Shown here: positions 1 to 6,501 of the stretch, in pieces
Position numbering within the stretch: the stretch's first letter is position 1
How the letters are laid out: each line of letters starts with the position of its first letter
Assembly: GCA_945873015.1 (NCBI GenBank)
Contig: CAMCBY010000060.1
Span: forward strand, 1-12,549
Origin: Klebsiella pneumoniae
GTDB lineage: Bacteria > Pseudomonadota > Gammaproteobacteria > Ga0077536
Length of the DNA stretch: 12,549 nt
Direction of reading: 5' to 3'
Program-made: the position numbers and the translations under genes
Notes under the pieces: model-generated
Told to the model about the DNA's origin: nothing
Databases searched by the model: none
The model's input: only the letters and a program-made list of their open reading frames with translations

Positions 1-30
1 AAAGCCGCGACGATCAATCGAATTCGACAT
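1..30 (-). CDS. 5' end of a divergent gene, cut by the window edge; possible Tat-exported protein
   Basis: An ATG at 30-28 on the minus strand is preceded by a strong Shine-Dalgarno, GAGGAGA (complement of about 37-43), at a normal distance. The ten visible codons read MSNSIDRRGF and stay open to the window edge. The DRRGF stretch resembles the start of a twin-arginine (S/T-R-R-x-F-L-K) signal, which would send a folded, often cofactor-bearing protein to the periplasm; this is inference from five residues. Nothing else of the gene is visible, so no function is assigned. It is transcribed away from the membrane-protein/Fe-S/FAD operon. Confidence 0.55.
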   Translation of the reverse strand, partial: MSNSIDRRGF

Positions 31-261
31 CTTGTTTCTCCTCGAGAACAGTGAATAAAACCTGAGGGCATATTGTGGACCGCAGCGCGGCCGGCGTACA
101 TGTGTCGCGATCAAATGGCGCGCGTTTCGATAGTGTCTGTACGTGTGGCGCGCGCGCCTGGCCCACAGGCCTGCGCGTTGCTTCGCTGCCGTTCTCTCGC
201 GACGGCGATGGCGTACACTCCGGGCTATCGAAGCGGTTTATGTGTGACGGGGAGGAAGGCC
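31..261. other. Divergent intergenic region, probable promoter area
   Basis: This stretch separates the edge gene (minus) from the small membrane-protein gene (plus) and must hold promoters for both. I see no convincing sigma-70 -35/-10 pair. It contains a 12-bp perfect GC palindrome, GGCGCGCGCGCC, at 147-158, with a short GCCTG/CAGGC inverted repeat next to it. Open frames crossing it in both directions lack ribosome-binding sites and protein-like composition, so they are treated as chance. Confidence 0.4.
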
Positions 262-477
262 ATGAATCGAAGCATGCTGCGCACTCTGCAGGCAGGCGTT
301 GCACTGTTGATTGTCGGCGCCGTGACGCTCGTACTGCTGGTTGTGATCGGGGTCATGGAGCGCGCTGCGGCCTTAAGTGCCGCGCGTGACGTCGGCCTGC
401 TGCTGGTGCTGCTGACGGGCGCCTGCTGCGCCTTGATAGCGTTGCTTGGGCTCGGTTCAAACACAGACGCTTCCTGA
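262..477 (+). CDS. Small two-helix membrane protein of unknown function
   Basis: The 71-residue product begins MNRSMLRTLQAG. It has two strongly hydrophobic segments, about residues 11-30 (LLIVGAVTLVLLVVIGV core) and 46-66 (GLLLVLLTGACCALIALLG), joined by a short charged loop (MERAAALSAARD). The start at 262 was chosen because GGAGGAAGG lies at 251-259, far better than anything near the upstream in-frame ATG at 73. No family is recognised. It ends 23 bp before the Fe-S protein gene on the same strand, so it is probably the first gene of that operon. A membrane role near the Fe-S/FAD pair is possible, but this is inferred from position only. A regulator or an unrelated small hydrophobic protein are alternatives. 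Confidence 0.6.
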   Translation: MNRSMLRTLQAGVALLIVGAVTLVLLVVIGVMERAAALSAARDVGLLLVLLTGACCALIALLGLGSNTDAS

Positions 478-500
478 GCAGTGCGTACGAGGGGGGTGTC

Positions 501-1661
501 ATGAGCACATTGTTATCGCAGTTGTCCGCCGATTTCGTGGCGCGCTATGAGCGCGACCTGTATCACTGTTCGAGTTGTAACTACTGCGTCGATGCCGTGT
601 GGCCGGAGCGCGGCATAAACGCCGTGTGCGCGACCATGGAACAGCACAGTCGCGCGCCCGGCTATTCGGGCCGCGGATATATCGAGGCGGCGCGCGCAAT
701 ACTCGAAGGTCAGGCGCTCGATGGCGCGACCCTGGCCGAGCGTGTGTTTACCTGCACTACCTGCGGCAATTGTGAAACCGCCTGCCCGATAGGCTTGCGA
801 CCGGCCACTATCGGCCGCGCGCTGCGTGAAGAATTACTCGCCGCCGATTGCCTGCCGCCCGCGCTTGCCGCTGCGCACGATGCGTTTCTCCGTGACGGTA
901 ATCCCAATGGGGTGCCGCGCGAGCAGCGCCACGCTTGGGCCGCCGCGCTCGAACCGCCGGTCGCGACAGCCGAGCATGCCTTGTTCATCGGCTGTGCGGC
1001 AGGCCTGCCGGGCGGCGAAGAAGCGCAGGCCAGCTACGCACTCCTGCAGGCCGCCGGTGTCGCGCTCAAACTATCGAATGACGCCTGCTGTGGTGCGCCC
1101 CTCACTGAACTCGGCCTGCGTCGTGAAGGCGAAGCGCTGGCGCGGGCCGCCGCAGGCCGCCTGGCGGGTAGCGAGGTGCTGGTGGCCGGCTGCGAGTGCG
1201 CTCAGCAACTGCAAGCGATGGGTGTGACCACCCGCAGCATCGCGCGCTGGCTGTGTGCGGCGGTCGAACAAGGGCAAGTGCAATTGCGCTGGCGCGACGA
1301 CATCGTGCGGCCGACAGGGGTGCATCTGGTCGAATCATGTCTGCTCAAGCGCGAAGCGCGCGACGGTGATGAAGCGGCGGTGGCGGCGTTGTTTGCCGCG
1401 CTCGAAGTGCCGTTGCTGAATGCCGACTTTCCCAATCGTCACGCAACCTGCTGTGGCGCCGGTGGGGGTATGCCGGCCATGGCGCCGGATTCGGCGGCGC
1501 GTATGGCGCGCGCGTGTCTGCCGCCGACCGGTGTGGCGGTGAGTCTTGACGCGCGTTGTGCCAACCATCTGCGTGCGAGCGCCGCAGACGCCGTCCTGGT
1601 GCTGGGCCTGGCGAGTTTCGTTGCGCGCTATTTCACGCTTCATACGAGGTCTGCGTCATGA
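501..1661 (+). CDS. (Fe-S)-binding CCG-domain protein, GlcF/HdrD-like electron-transfer subunit
   Basis: The 386-residue product has an N-terminal two-cluster ferredoxin-like region and two C-terminal cysteine-rich CCG domains, the layout of GlcF, LutA and HdrD subunits that pass electrons from a flavin dehydrogenase to the respiratory chain. The second cluster is canonical (C85, C88, C91, C95-P). The first has C23, C26 and C29, but the fourth cysteine is not at +4 and is possibly C43. CCG signatures lie at residues 196-198 (with C165 upstream) and 317-319 (with C280 upstream). A GAGGGGGG ribosome-binding site precedes ATG 501. The stop overlaps the start of the FAD gene (ATGA), so the two are very likely translationally coupled and form a complex. 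The family is clear; the substrate is not. Confidence 0.85.
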   Translation: MSTLLSQLSADFVARYERDLYHCSSCNYCVDAVWPERGINAVCATMEQHSRAPGYSGRGYIEAARAILEGQALDGATLAERVFTCTTCGNCETACPIGLRPATIGRALREELLAADCLPPALAAAHDAFLRDGNPNGVPREQRHAWAAALEPPVATAEHALFIGCAAGLPGGEEAQASYALLQAAGVALKLSNDACCGAPLTELGLRREGEALARAAAGRLAGSEVLVAGCECAQQLQAMGVTTRSIARWLCAAVEQGQVQLRWRDDIVRPTGVHLVESCLLKREARDGDEAAVAALFAALEVPLLNADFPNRHATCCGAGGGMPAMAPDSAARMARACLPPTGVAVSLDARCANHLRASAADAVLVLGLASFVARYFTLHTRSAS

Positions 1662-3058
1662 CCGACCCCAAGGTATTAAAGGCCGTCGCCGACGGTCTCG
1701 ACGGTGTCGCTCTGTATGCCGACCCGATTGATCTGCTCAACTACCGACGCGATTGTTCGATGGTGCCAGCCGGGCGCGCCGAACTCGCCGCTCAAGCGAG
1801 CAGCGCCGAACAAGTGGTCGCCATCGTGAGCGAGGCTGCGGCCCACGCGACGCCGGTCTACGTGCGCGGCGGCGGCACCATGTATGCCGGCGGGGTTAAC
1901 CCGCATGCCGGTGGCATCGTGTTGGATGTGTCGCGCATGACACGCGTGCTGGAACTCGACTTGGCGCGCGGTGTGGTGGTGGTCGAGCCCGGCATACGTT
2001 TTGCCGACCTGCTCGCGCAACTTGCGTTGCACGGCCAGACGGTGGGCATCGTGCCTTCCACCGGACCGGCGGCGACGGTCGGCGGTGCCTTGTCGGCCCA
2101 TGCCCTCGGCACCGGTTCGCCACGCCACCAGAGTATGGGTGATTGTGTGGCGGGGCTCGAAGTTGTGCTGGCCGATGGCACGCGCTTGCGCACCGGCAGC
2201 GCCGCTTGCCGCGACGCCGGCTTTTTTCAGCGTTATTGTTTGGGGCCGGATCTGACCGGTTTATTCATCGGTGCCGATGCCAGCCTCGGGGTGGTGACGG
2301 CGATTGCGCTGTGGTTGTATCCCTTGCCTGCTGCGCGCGAAACCTTCTGTTTAGGTTTCGTCGATGCGGCTGCCGCCGGTCGTTTTCTTTGCGATGTGCA
2401 GGGTCGCGAGCTGACACGCCATGTATGGTACGCGGCGGGTTATGAAGGCGGCACAGTGCGCGCCCGCGTGCTGGCCGCGCACGCCGATTTCGACACGGCC
2501 GGCCTGCCCGGTTATTGCATTGGTTTTGATCTCGGTGCTGAGCCTGACGATATCGCGCGCGATCGTGCGCGCCTGTTTGCACTTGCGAGTGAGCACGGTG
2601 GCCGCGAAACGCAAATCTTCGATACGGTTTATTTCAATAAACTGCGGCTCGACGAGAACTACTGGTATTCCTTCGCCGGTTATTTTTCCCGTTCCCGCTG
2701 CGCAATCCTCATGACCTCGTTGCCCAGCGACCGACTGGCGAACTTCTGCGCCGCGGTCGATGTATTGCGCGCGCGCTGGCCGGCGTTCGTATGGGGTGCG
2801 GCGACGGTAGTGTGCCGGCGCGGACTGCACGGCGGTGTGATGGCCTTTTACGATGAGCGCAGCGAATGGCCGGCCGCGCAGGAAGCGATCGCCGACGCCA
2901 CGCAGGTGCTGCGCGGCGCAGGCTGCGTGCCCTACAAGAGTGGCAAGTTATGGGCGCAGGAAGTGCAAGCGAGCGGCGCCTATTTCAGTGTGCTGCAACG
3001 TCTGAAAGGCGCGCTCGATCCGCAGGGACTGCTGTCGCCGGGCAATCTCGGTTTGTGA
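1658..3058 (+). CDS. FAD-linked oxidase/dehydrogenase (PCMH-type FAD-binding, GlcD/VAO superfamily)
   Basis: The 466-residue product carries the PCMH FAD-binding fold in the first half. VRGGGTMYAGG (69-79) is the pyrophosphate loop, STGPAATVGGALS (134-146) follows, and GLEVVLADG (166-174) is the typical closing strand. The C-terminus has the family ending DPQGLLSPG (454-462). The start at 1658 overlaps the Fe-S gene stop, which rules out the longer frame opened at 1556. By analogy with GlcD/GlcF and D-lactate or D-2-hydroxyacid dehydrogenases, this is the catalytic flavoprotein that hands electrons to the Fe-S subunit. I cannot find the HxGDGNxH-like metal motif of many GlcD/D-LDH proteins; the matching area reads GLHGGVMAFYDE. 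The substrate therefore cannot be assumed to be glycolate or lactate. A phenolic or other alcohol substrate, as in the vanillyl-alcohol-oxidase branch, is an alternative. Confidence 0.85.
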   Translation: MTDPKVLKAVADGLDGVALYADPIDLLNYRRDCSMVPAGRAELAAQASSAEQVVAIVSEAAAHATPVYVRGGGTMYAGGVNPHAGGIVLDVSRMTRVLELDLARGVVVVEPGIRFADLLAQLALHGQTVGIVPSTGPAATVGGALSAHALGTGSPRHQSMGDCVAGLEVVLADGTRLRTGSAACRDAGFFQRYCLGPDLTGLFIGADASLGVVTAIALWLYPLPAARETFCLGFVDAAAAGRFLCDVQGRELTRHVWYAAGYEGGTVRARVLAAHADFDTAGLPGYCIGFDLGAEPDDIARDRARLFALASEHGGRETQIFDTVYFNKLRLDENYWYSFAGYFSRSRCAILMTSLPSDRLANFCAAVDVLRARWPAFVWGAATVVCRRGLHGGVMAFYDERSEWPAAQEAIADATQVLRGAGCVPYKSGKLWAQEVQASGAYFSVLQRLKGALDPQGLLSPGNLGL

Positions 3059-3072
3059 GTCGCGGCGCGACC

Positions 3073-3112
3073 CTGGTCCACCGGGCCAGAGCTGCGCCGC
3101 GCAGCTTTATTT
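3073..3112 (+). terminator. Tandem-hairpin terminator after the FAD oxidase gene
   Basis: Two hairpins follow the FAD gene stop. The first is CTGGTCC/GGGCCAG (3073-3079 and 3083-3089, one T-G wobble). The second is AGCTGCG/CGCAGCT (3090-3096 and 3100-3106, loop CCG), followed by TTTATTT on the plus strand. The second matches an intrinsic terminator for the plus-strand operon. It overlaps the stop codon of the convergent acyl-CoA ligase gene. The stems would also form in the opposite transcript, but without a clear U tract. Confidence 0.7.
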
Positions 3113-4711
3113 CAGCAGTTCGTCAAGCTGTTCGCGCAGCAGACGTTTGTTGAACTTGCCGACGCCGGTCTTCGGAATTTCATCGAGATACACCAGACGG
3201 TCGGGCAGCCACCACTTGGCAAAACCTGCATTCAATAGATGCTGACGAAGTTCGTCTTCGTCCGGTCGCTCGGTACCACGCGCGACGATGAAGGCGATAG
3301 GCCGCTCCAGCCATTTGTCATGCGGCATGCCGACCACGGTTGCCTCGCGCAGCGCGCCGTGGGCCATCAGCGAATTTTCAAGGTCGACCGAAGAGATCCA
3401 TTCACCTCCGCTCTTGATTAAATCCTTGGCGCGGTCGACCAGCTTCATCACACCATCGGCATTGACCGAGGCGATATCGCCGCTCTTCCACCAGCCGTCG
3501 ATAAAACTTTCGGCGCTGCGCGGTTCGTCGATATAGGTGGTCGCGATCCACGGGCCGCGCACATAGACCTCGCCGATGGTTTTGTCGTCCCACGGTACGT
3601 TGTTGCCGTCGTCGTCCAGCACTTTGCGTTCAACCGCCGGCGCGGGAATACCCTGGCGCACGCGGATGGCGATTTTTTCATCCACGCTGAGCTGTTGCTG
3701 GTCGCCGCGGATATAGGTCAGCGTCGCCAGCGGTGCGCATTCCGTGGAACCCCAGGCGGTCACTATCGGCACGCCGTGATGTTCCTGGTAATACTTCATG
3801 ACGGCCGCGGGCGTCGCTGAACCACCGAGCAGCAAACCACGCAGACTCGAGATGTCACGCGGTTCGTTCTGTAACAGATTCATCATGTCGATGCCGACCG
3901 TCACCGCGCCGTGGGCAAAGGTCACGCGCTCAGCGGCGATGAGGTCAAGATTGTCGGCTGCATGCGGACGCTCGCCCGGAAATACAAACTTGGCGCCGAC
4001 CCACACGCCCGCAAACGGCACGCCCCACGAATTGACATGAAACATTGGCGCTATCGGCATGAGCACATCTTTCTCTGACATCGCCATGCCATCGACGTGG
4101 CTCAGCATCATCGAATGCAGGGTCAGGCCGCGATGTGAATAGACCACACCCTTGGGATTGCCGGTGGTGGCCGAGGTGAAGCAGATAGATGCCGGTGCGT
4201 CTTCATCGATGTCGGCGTAGGGCGCCTGTGGGTCGCCCCGTTCGAGCAACTCTTCGTAGCCGAGCAGATTGGGAATGCTGGACGGCGGTGCTCGGTCAGC
4301 AAGAATGACGAAGGTTTTAACCGTTTTCAGCAACGGCACCAGGTGCTCGACGGTTTCGAGCAAGTCCGGTGAGAAGAACACCGCCTTGTCCTCGGCGTGG
4401 TTCATCGTATAGGCGATGTGTTCATCGGACAGCCGCAGGTTGGCGGTGTGCAGCACTGACCCCGCGCATGGAATGCCGAAATAGAGCTCAAGATGATGAT
4501 GGGTATTCCAGGCCAGGGTCGCAGCCTTGTCGCCGGGCTTTACACCAATGGTCTGCAGGGCGCTGGCCAGGCGCCGCACGCGTTTGCAGAAATCGGCGTA
4601 GGTGTAGCGGAACAGGCTGCCATCACTGTTGCGCGAGACGATTTCCTTACGCGGGAAGTACTGCTCTGGCCGTTCGACTACACGCACGAGGTTCAAGTTA
4701 TAGCTGGCCAT
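3107..4711 (-). CDS. AlkK-like medium/long-chain fatty-acyl-CoA ligase
   Basis: The 534-residue ANL-superfamily enzyme activates a fatty acid to acyl-AMP and then acyl-CoA in the cytoplasm, usually ahead of beta-oxidation. Motifs in order are: the ATP-binding loop TSATTGNPKG (179-188, with Ala where Gly is more usual), AWGSTECAPL (319-328, the Y/W-G-x-T-E motif), the SGD aspartate (D412), the DRAKD hinge region (426-430) and GVGKF with the adenylation lysine K519. The stretch LIKSGGEWISSVDLEN (431-446) is characteristic of the AlkK-like branch. Start 4711 (MASYNLNL) was preferred to 4777 because AGGA stands about 7 nt before it and the N-terminus then matches the family. The gene is convergent with the FAD/Fe-S operon and co-oriented with flgZ, 143 bp downstream of it. 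The chain-length preference is not readable. Confidence 0.88.
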   Translation of the reverse strand: MASYNLNLVRVVERPEQYFPRKEIVSRNSDGSLFRYTYADFCKRVRRLASALQTIGVKPGDKAATLAWNTHHHLELYFGIPCAGSVLHTANLRLSDEHIAYTMNHAEDKAVFFSPDLLETVEHLVPLLKTVKTFVILADRAPPSSIPNLLGYEELLERGDPQAPYADIDEDAPASICFTSATTGNPKGVVYSHRGLTLHSMMLSHVDGMAMSEKDVLMPIAPMFHVNSWGVPFAGVWVGAKFVFPGERPHAADNLDLIAAERVTFAHGAVTVGIDMMNLLQNEPRDISSLRGLLLGGSATPAAVMKYYQEHHGVPIVTAWGSTECAPLATLTYIRGDQQQLSVDEKIAIRVRQGIPAPAVERKVLDDDGNNVPWDDKTIGEVYVRGPWIATTYIDEPRSAESFIDGWWKSGDIASVNADGVMKLVDRAKDLIKSGGEWISSVDLENSLMAHGALREATVVGMPHDKWLERPIAFIVARGTERPDEDELRQHLLNAGFAKWWLPDRLVYLDEIPKTGVGKFNKRLLREQLDELLK

Positions 4712-4808
4712 GGGCTGTCCTGATTGCGGTTCTTGACGAGGCTGGCCGCATCGCGGCGCGCCGGGGAACGCCACCATAGAAAAATTGCCGGGCTATTGCC
4801 AGCGGGAG

Positions 4809-4838
4809 GCGCCGCCGCTGCGGGGCGGCTTGCGGCGC
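4809..4838 (-). terminator. GC-rich hairpin downstream of flgZ, possible weak terminator
   Basis: Two mutually exclusive stems lie in the gap between flgZ and the acyl-CoA ligase gene: GCGCCGC/GCGGCGC (4809-4815 and 4832-4838) and GCCGCC/GGCGGC (4811-4816 and 4824-4829). Either could stall transcription leaving flgZ. No T tract follows immediately on the minus strand; the nearest T run is about 20 nt further on. It is therefore a weak or factor-dependent candidate. Confidence 0.3.
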
Positions 4839-4854
4839 GCGATATCGGCGCTAT

Positions 4855-5607
4855 TCAGGGCTGGCGCACGCGGTTGCGCTTGAGTTCGGCGACGCAGCGT
4901 TGTAACTGCTGCTCATTGCGCTCATCGAGTTCGATGAAGCGTGCGCCGACCCGCGGCGCACTGCGCGCGCGTGACGGCAGCATGTGTCGGACTTCGACCA
5001 GCGCGCGCAGCGTGCCATGTAGAGGCAGATCGATTTCACAGGCGGTGGCGCGGCCCTCGCGTTGTTCGATACTGGCGACATCGCCCGATAACAGGCGCGC
5101 GCAGAAGCCACTTGGCGACAGATCGCGGATTTCGCCGCGCACCCAACCACCGCTGCGGGTTTCAAAACGTACCGGCACGCCGCGGTCAAATGGCACTGTG
5201 ACGCGCAATTCGCGGCGCCGTTGCGGATATTCGATGACGTCCGGATAGCGGGCTTTGTAATACGGCAACCCCTGCTGGCTGCCGCGCGCGAGGATCTGAC
5301 TGTGGAATTTCACTTCCATGCCGTTGATACGGGTGCGCACGCGCAGCCCCGGCAAACGCGTGGCCAAGGCGTCGCCACCTTGCGGCGTAAGCGCATCGAT
5401 GACCAGATAGCCGAGGTCGGGCAACAGTTCGATGATGGCGCTTTGGTAGGCCGACTCATCGCCGTCGAGACGGATATCGAGCAGACAGTGAGATTCGTAA
5501 ATTCGTTTCAGCAGCAGATGGCGGGCTTCACGCGGATCGACCGCTTCGACCATGCCGCCGGCCACCAGCACGCGATCGCGCGCCACCTCATCATCGAGCA
5601 GGACCAT
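4855..5607 (-). CDS. flgZ: YcgR/FlgZ-type PilZ c-di-GMP flagellar brake protein
   Basis: The 250-residue product has a YcgR-like N-terminal domain (about 1-120) and a C-terminal PilZ domain. The c-di-GMP signature is complete: QRRRELR (129-135) supplies the R-x3-R arginines, and DLSPSG (162-167) is the D/N-x-S-x-x-G motif. In the known family, c-di-GMP-loaded YcgR/FlgZ acts on the flagellar motor to slow or bias rotation. It is the last gene of the flgM-flgN-flgZ run, 21 bp after flgN, the position FlgZ occupies in Pseudomonas. ATG 5607 fits the family length; its ribosome-binding site is weak, which may mean coupling to flgN. The alternative symbol is ycgR. Confidence 0.88.
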   Translation of the reverse strand: MVLLDDEVARDRVLVAGGMVEAVDPREARHLLLKRIYESHCLLDIRLDGDESAYQSAIIELLPDLGYLVIDALTPQGGDALATRLPGLRVRTRINGMEVKFHSQILARGSQQGLPYYKARYPDVIEYPQRRRELRVTVPFDRGVPVRFETRSGGWVRGEIRDLSPSGFCARLLSGDVASIEQREGRATACEIDLPLHGTLRALVEVRHMLPSRARSAPRVGARFIELDERNEQQLQRCVAELKRNRVRQP

Positions 5608-5628
5608 GGACAGCGAGCTGCGTGACGG

Positions 5629-6042
5629 TCAGGCGTGTCCGACCGGGCGGCCGGCGTTACGCCGATGCAAGCGCCCGCTGGCATCGTAGGTGGCGATGGT
5701 GCGGGCGCCACCGCGCAGGGTATCGAGCAAACGCCCGGCCATATTGCGGTTCAACTCGATAGCGCCACCGTTGACGCGGTTGGCCTGGGCGCAGGCCTTG
5801 GCTTGTCGTTCGAGCGCGCCGAGCGTGTCGCGGTCGAGTTTGCCGCCTGCCCGGCAATAATTGCCGGTCGCGGTTTCCAAGGCTGCCACCAGTTCGAGTT
5901 TGCGCGCAGCGGCGGCCTCCAGGCCTTCGCTGTCGCGCTGACGCAGTGTTTTGAGCTCCACGGCCAACACTTCGGTCAGTTCATCGAGCAGGTCGCCCAG
6001 CGTTTTGCGCAGTTCGTCCAAGGTCGATGCCGTGCCGCTCAT
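5629..6042 (-). CDS. flgN: FlgN, export chaperone for hook-filament junction proteins
   Basis: The 137-residue, mostly helical cytoplasmic protein has the usual FlgN length. The N-terminal helix (about 7-38, LDELRKTLGDLLDELTEVL) is acidic and leucine-rich. The conserved C-terminal part includes NGGAIELNRNMAGRLLDTLRG (91-111) followed by YDASGR (119-124), typical of the family. In known systems FlgN holds FlgK and FlgL for delivery to the export gate. Their genes would lie beyond flgG, outside the window. It follows flgM after only 5 bp, with GGAGAGG before its ATG overlapping the end of flgM. Confidence 0.85.
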   Translation of the reverse strand: MSGTASTLDELRKTLGDLLDELTEVLAVELKTLRQRDSEGLEAAAARKLELVAALETATGNYCRAGGKLDRDTLGALERQAKACAQANRVNGGAIELNRNMAGRLLDTLRGGARTIATYDASGRLHRRNAGRPVGHA

Positions 6043-6047
6043 GCTGC

Positions 6048-6365
6048 TCAGCGCGCCTCTCCGCCGCGACCCAGTTGAGTCTCGAAGGCGGTCAGTTTGT
6101 CGGCAATCTTGGCGTCGTCAATGCGATAGTCACCGCTTTCGATGGCGGTTTTCAGTTCGGCCACGCGGACCTTGTCGACTTCCGGCAGTTGCGCCACGGA
6201 GTCCGTGAGGTGCTGCAGGCGGGCGGCAAGATCGGTCAACGTGACCACTTCAGAAGTTTTGGTCGGCTCGGTCGGGGCAACCGCGGACGGGCCTCCTACC
6301 TTGCGTAAACCAGTATCGACGGCAGAAACATTCTGCGGTCCGGTTCCTTTTATTTCAGCAACCAT
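6048..6365 (-). CDS. flgM: FlgM, anti-sigma-28 factor
   Basis: The 105-residue protein has a low-complexity, probably disordered N-terminal half (Thr/Pro/Ser/Val-rich). Its C-terminal half matches the sigma-28-binding region, from about residue 42 to 97, with VAELKTAIESGDYRID (68-83) and KIADKL (86-91). FlgM holds FliA (sigma-28) inactive until the hook-basal body is complete and then leaves through the flagellar export channel. The gene has its own sigma-28-like promoter (6398-6425) and an AGGGG ribosome-binding site at 6377-6381. It leads the flgM-flgN-flgZ run. The start at 6365 is unambiguous. Confidence 0.9.
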   Translation of the reverse strand: MVAEIKGTGPQNVSAVDTGLRKVGGPSAVAPTEPTKTSEVVTLTDLAARLQHLTDSVAQLPEVDKVRVAELKTAIESGDYRIDDAKIADKLTAFETQLGRGGEAR

Positions 6366-6397
6366 GTGTTGTGTATCCCCTAGATGGACGGTCCGAG

Positions 6398-6425
6398 TTA
6401 GCGGCGTGAAAGCCGCTTTCCTTTA
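6398..6425 (-). promoter_or_regulatory. Sigma-28 (FliA)-like promoter for flgM, overlapping an inverted repeat
   Basis: Read on the minus strand: TAAAGGAA, 12 nt, then GCCGCTAA, against the enterobacterial consensus TAAAGTTT-N11-GCCGATAA. The -10 has one mismatch and the spacing is one base long, within what pseudomonad sites tolerate. A perfect 6-bp inverted repeat (AGCGGC, TTTCAC, GCCGCT) lies between and into the -10. The predicted start point is near 6390, just upstream of the AGGGG ribosome-binding site. Confidence 0.6.
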
Positions 6426-6501
6426 GGTTTGAATGGCCTTTTGCGATCCTGGTCGCATAAATAATTTGGCCGTATTTTCGCGAGCTTGGCGCGCATGCCA
6501 A

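Noticed and set aside
147..158. GGCGCGCGCGCC palindrome as an operator or Z-DNA site
   Set aside because: Short alternating GC runs are common at this base composition and nothing else in the region supports a site.
73..261. Longer in-frame start for the small membrane protein (134 residues)
   Set aside because: The extra N-terminus (Arg- and Cys-rich) looks like translated intergenic DNA, and the only good ribosome-binding site precedes 262.
14..304. A minus-strand 96-codon frame over the divergent region
   Set aside because: It overlaps the start of the small membrane-protein gene and reads out of frame with the better-supported minus-strand start at 30, which has a clear ribosome-binding site.
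4712..4777. Longer start for the acyl-CoA ligase at 4777
   Set aside because: The 22 extra residues are Gly/Pro/Gln-rich and unlike the family; AGGA lies before the ATG at 4711.
6433..6445. TGGCCTTTTGCGA as a sigma-54 promoter between flgA and flgM
   Set aside because: GG and GC are only 6 nt apart rather than 10, and it faces away from flgM.
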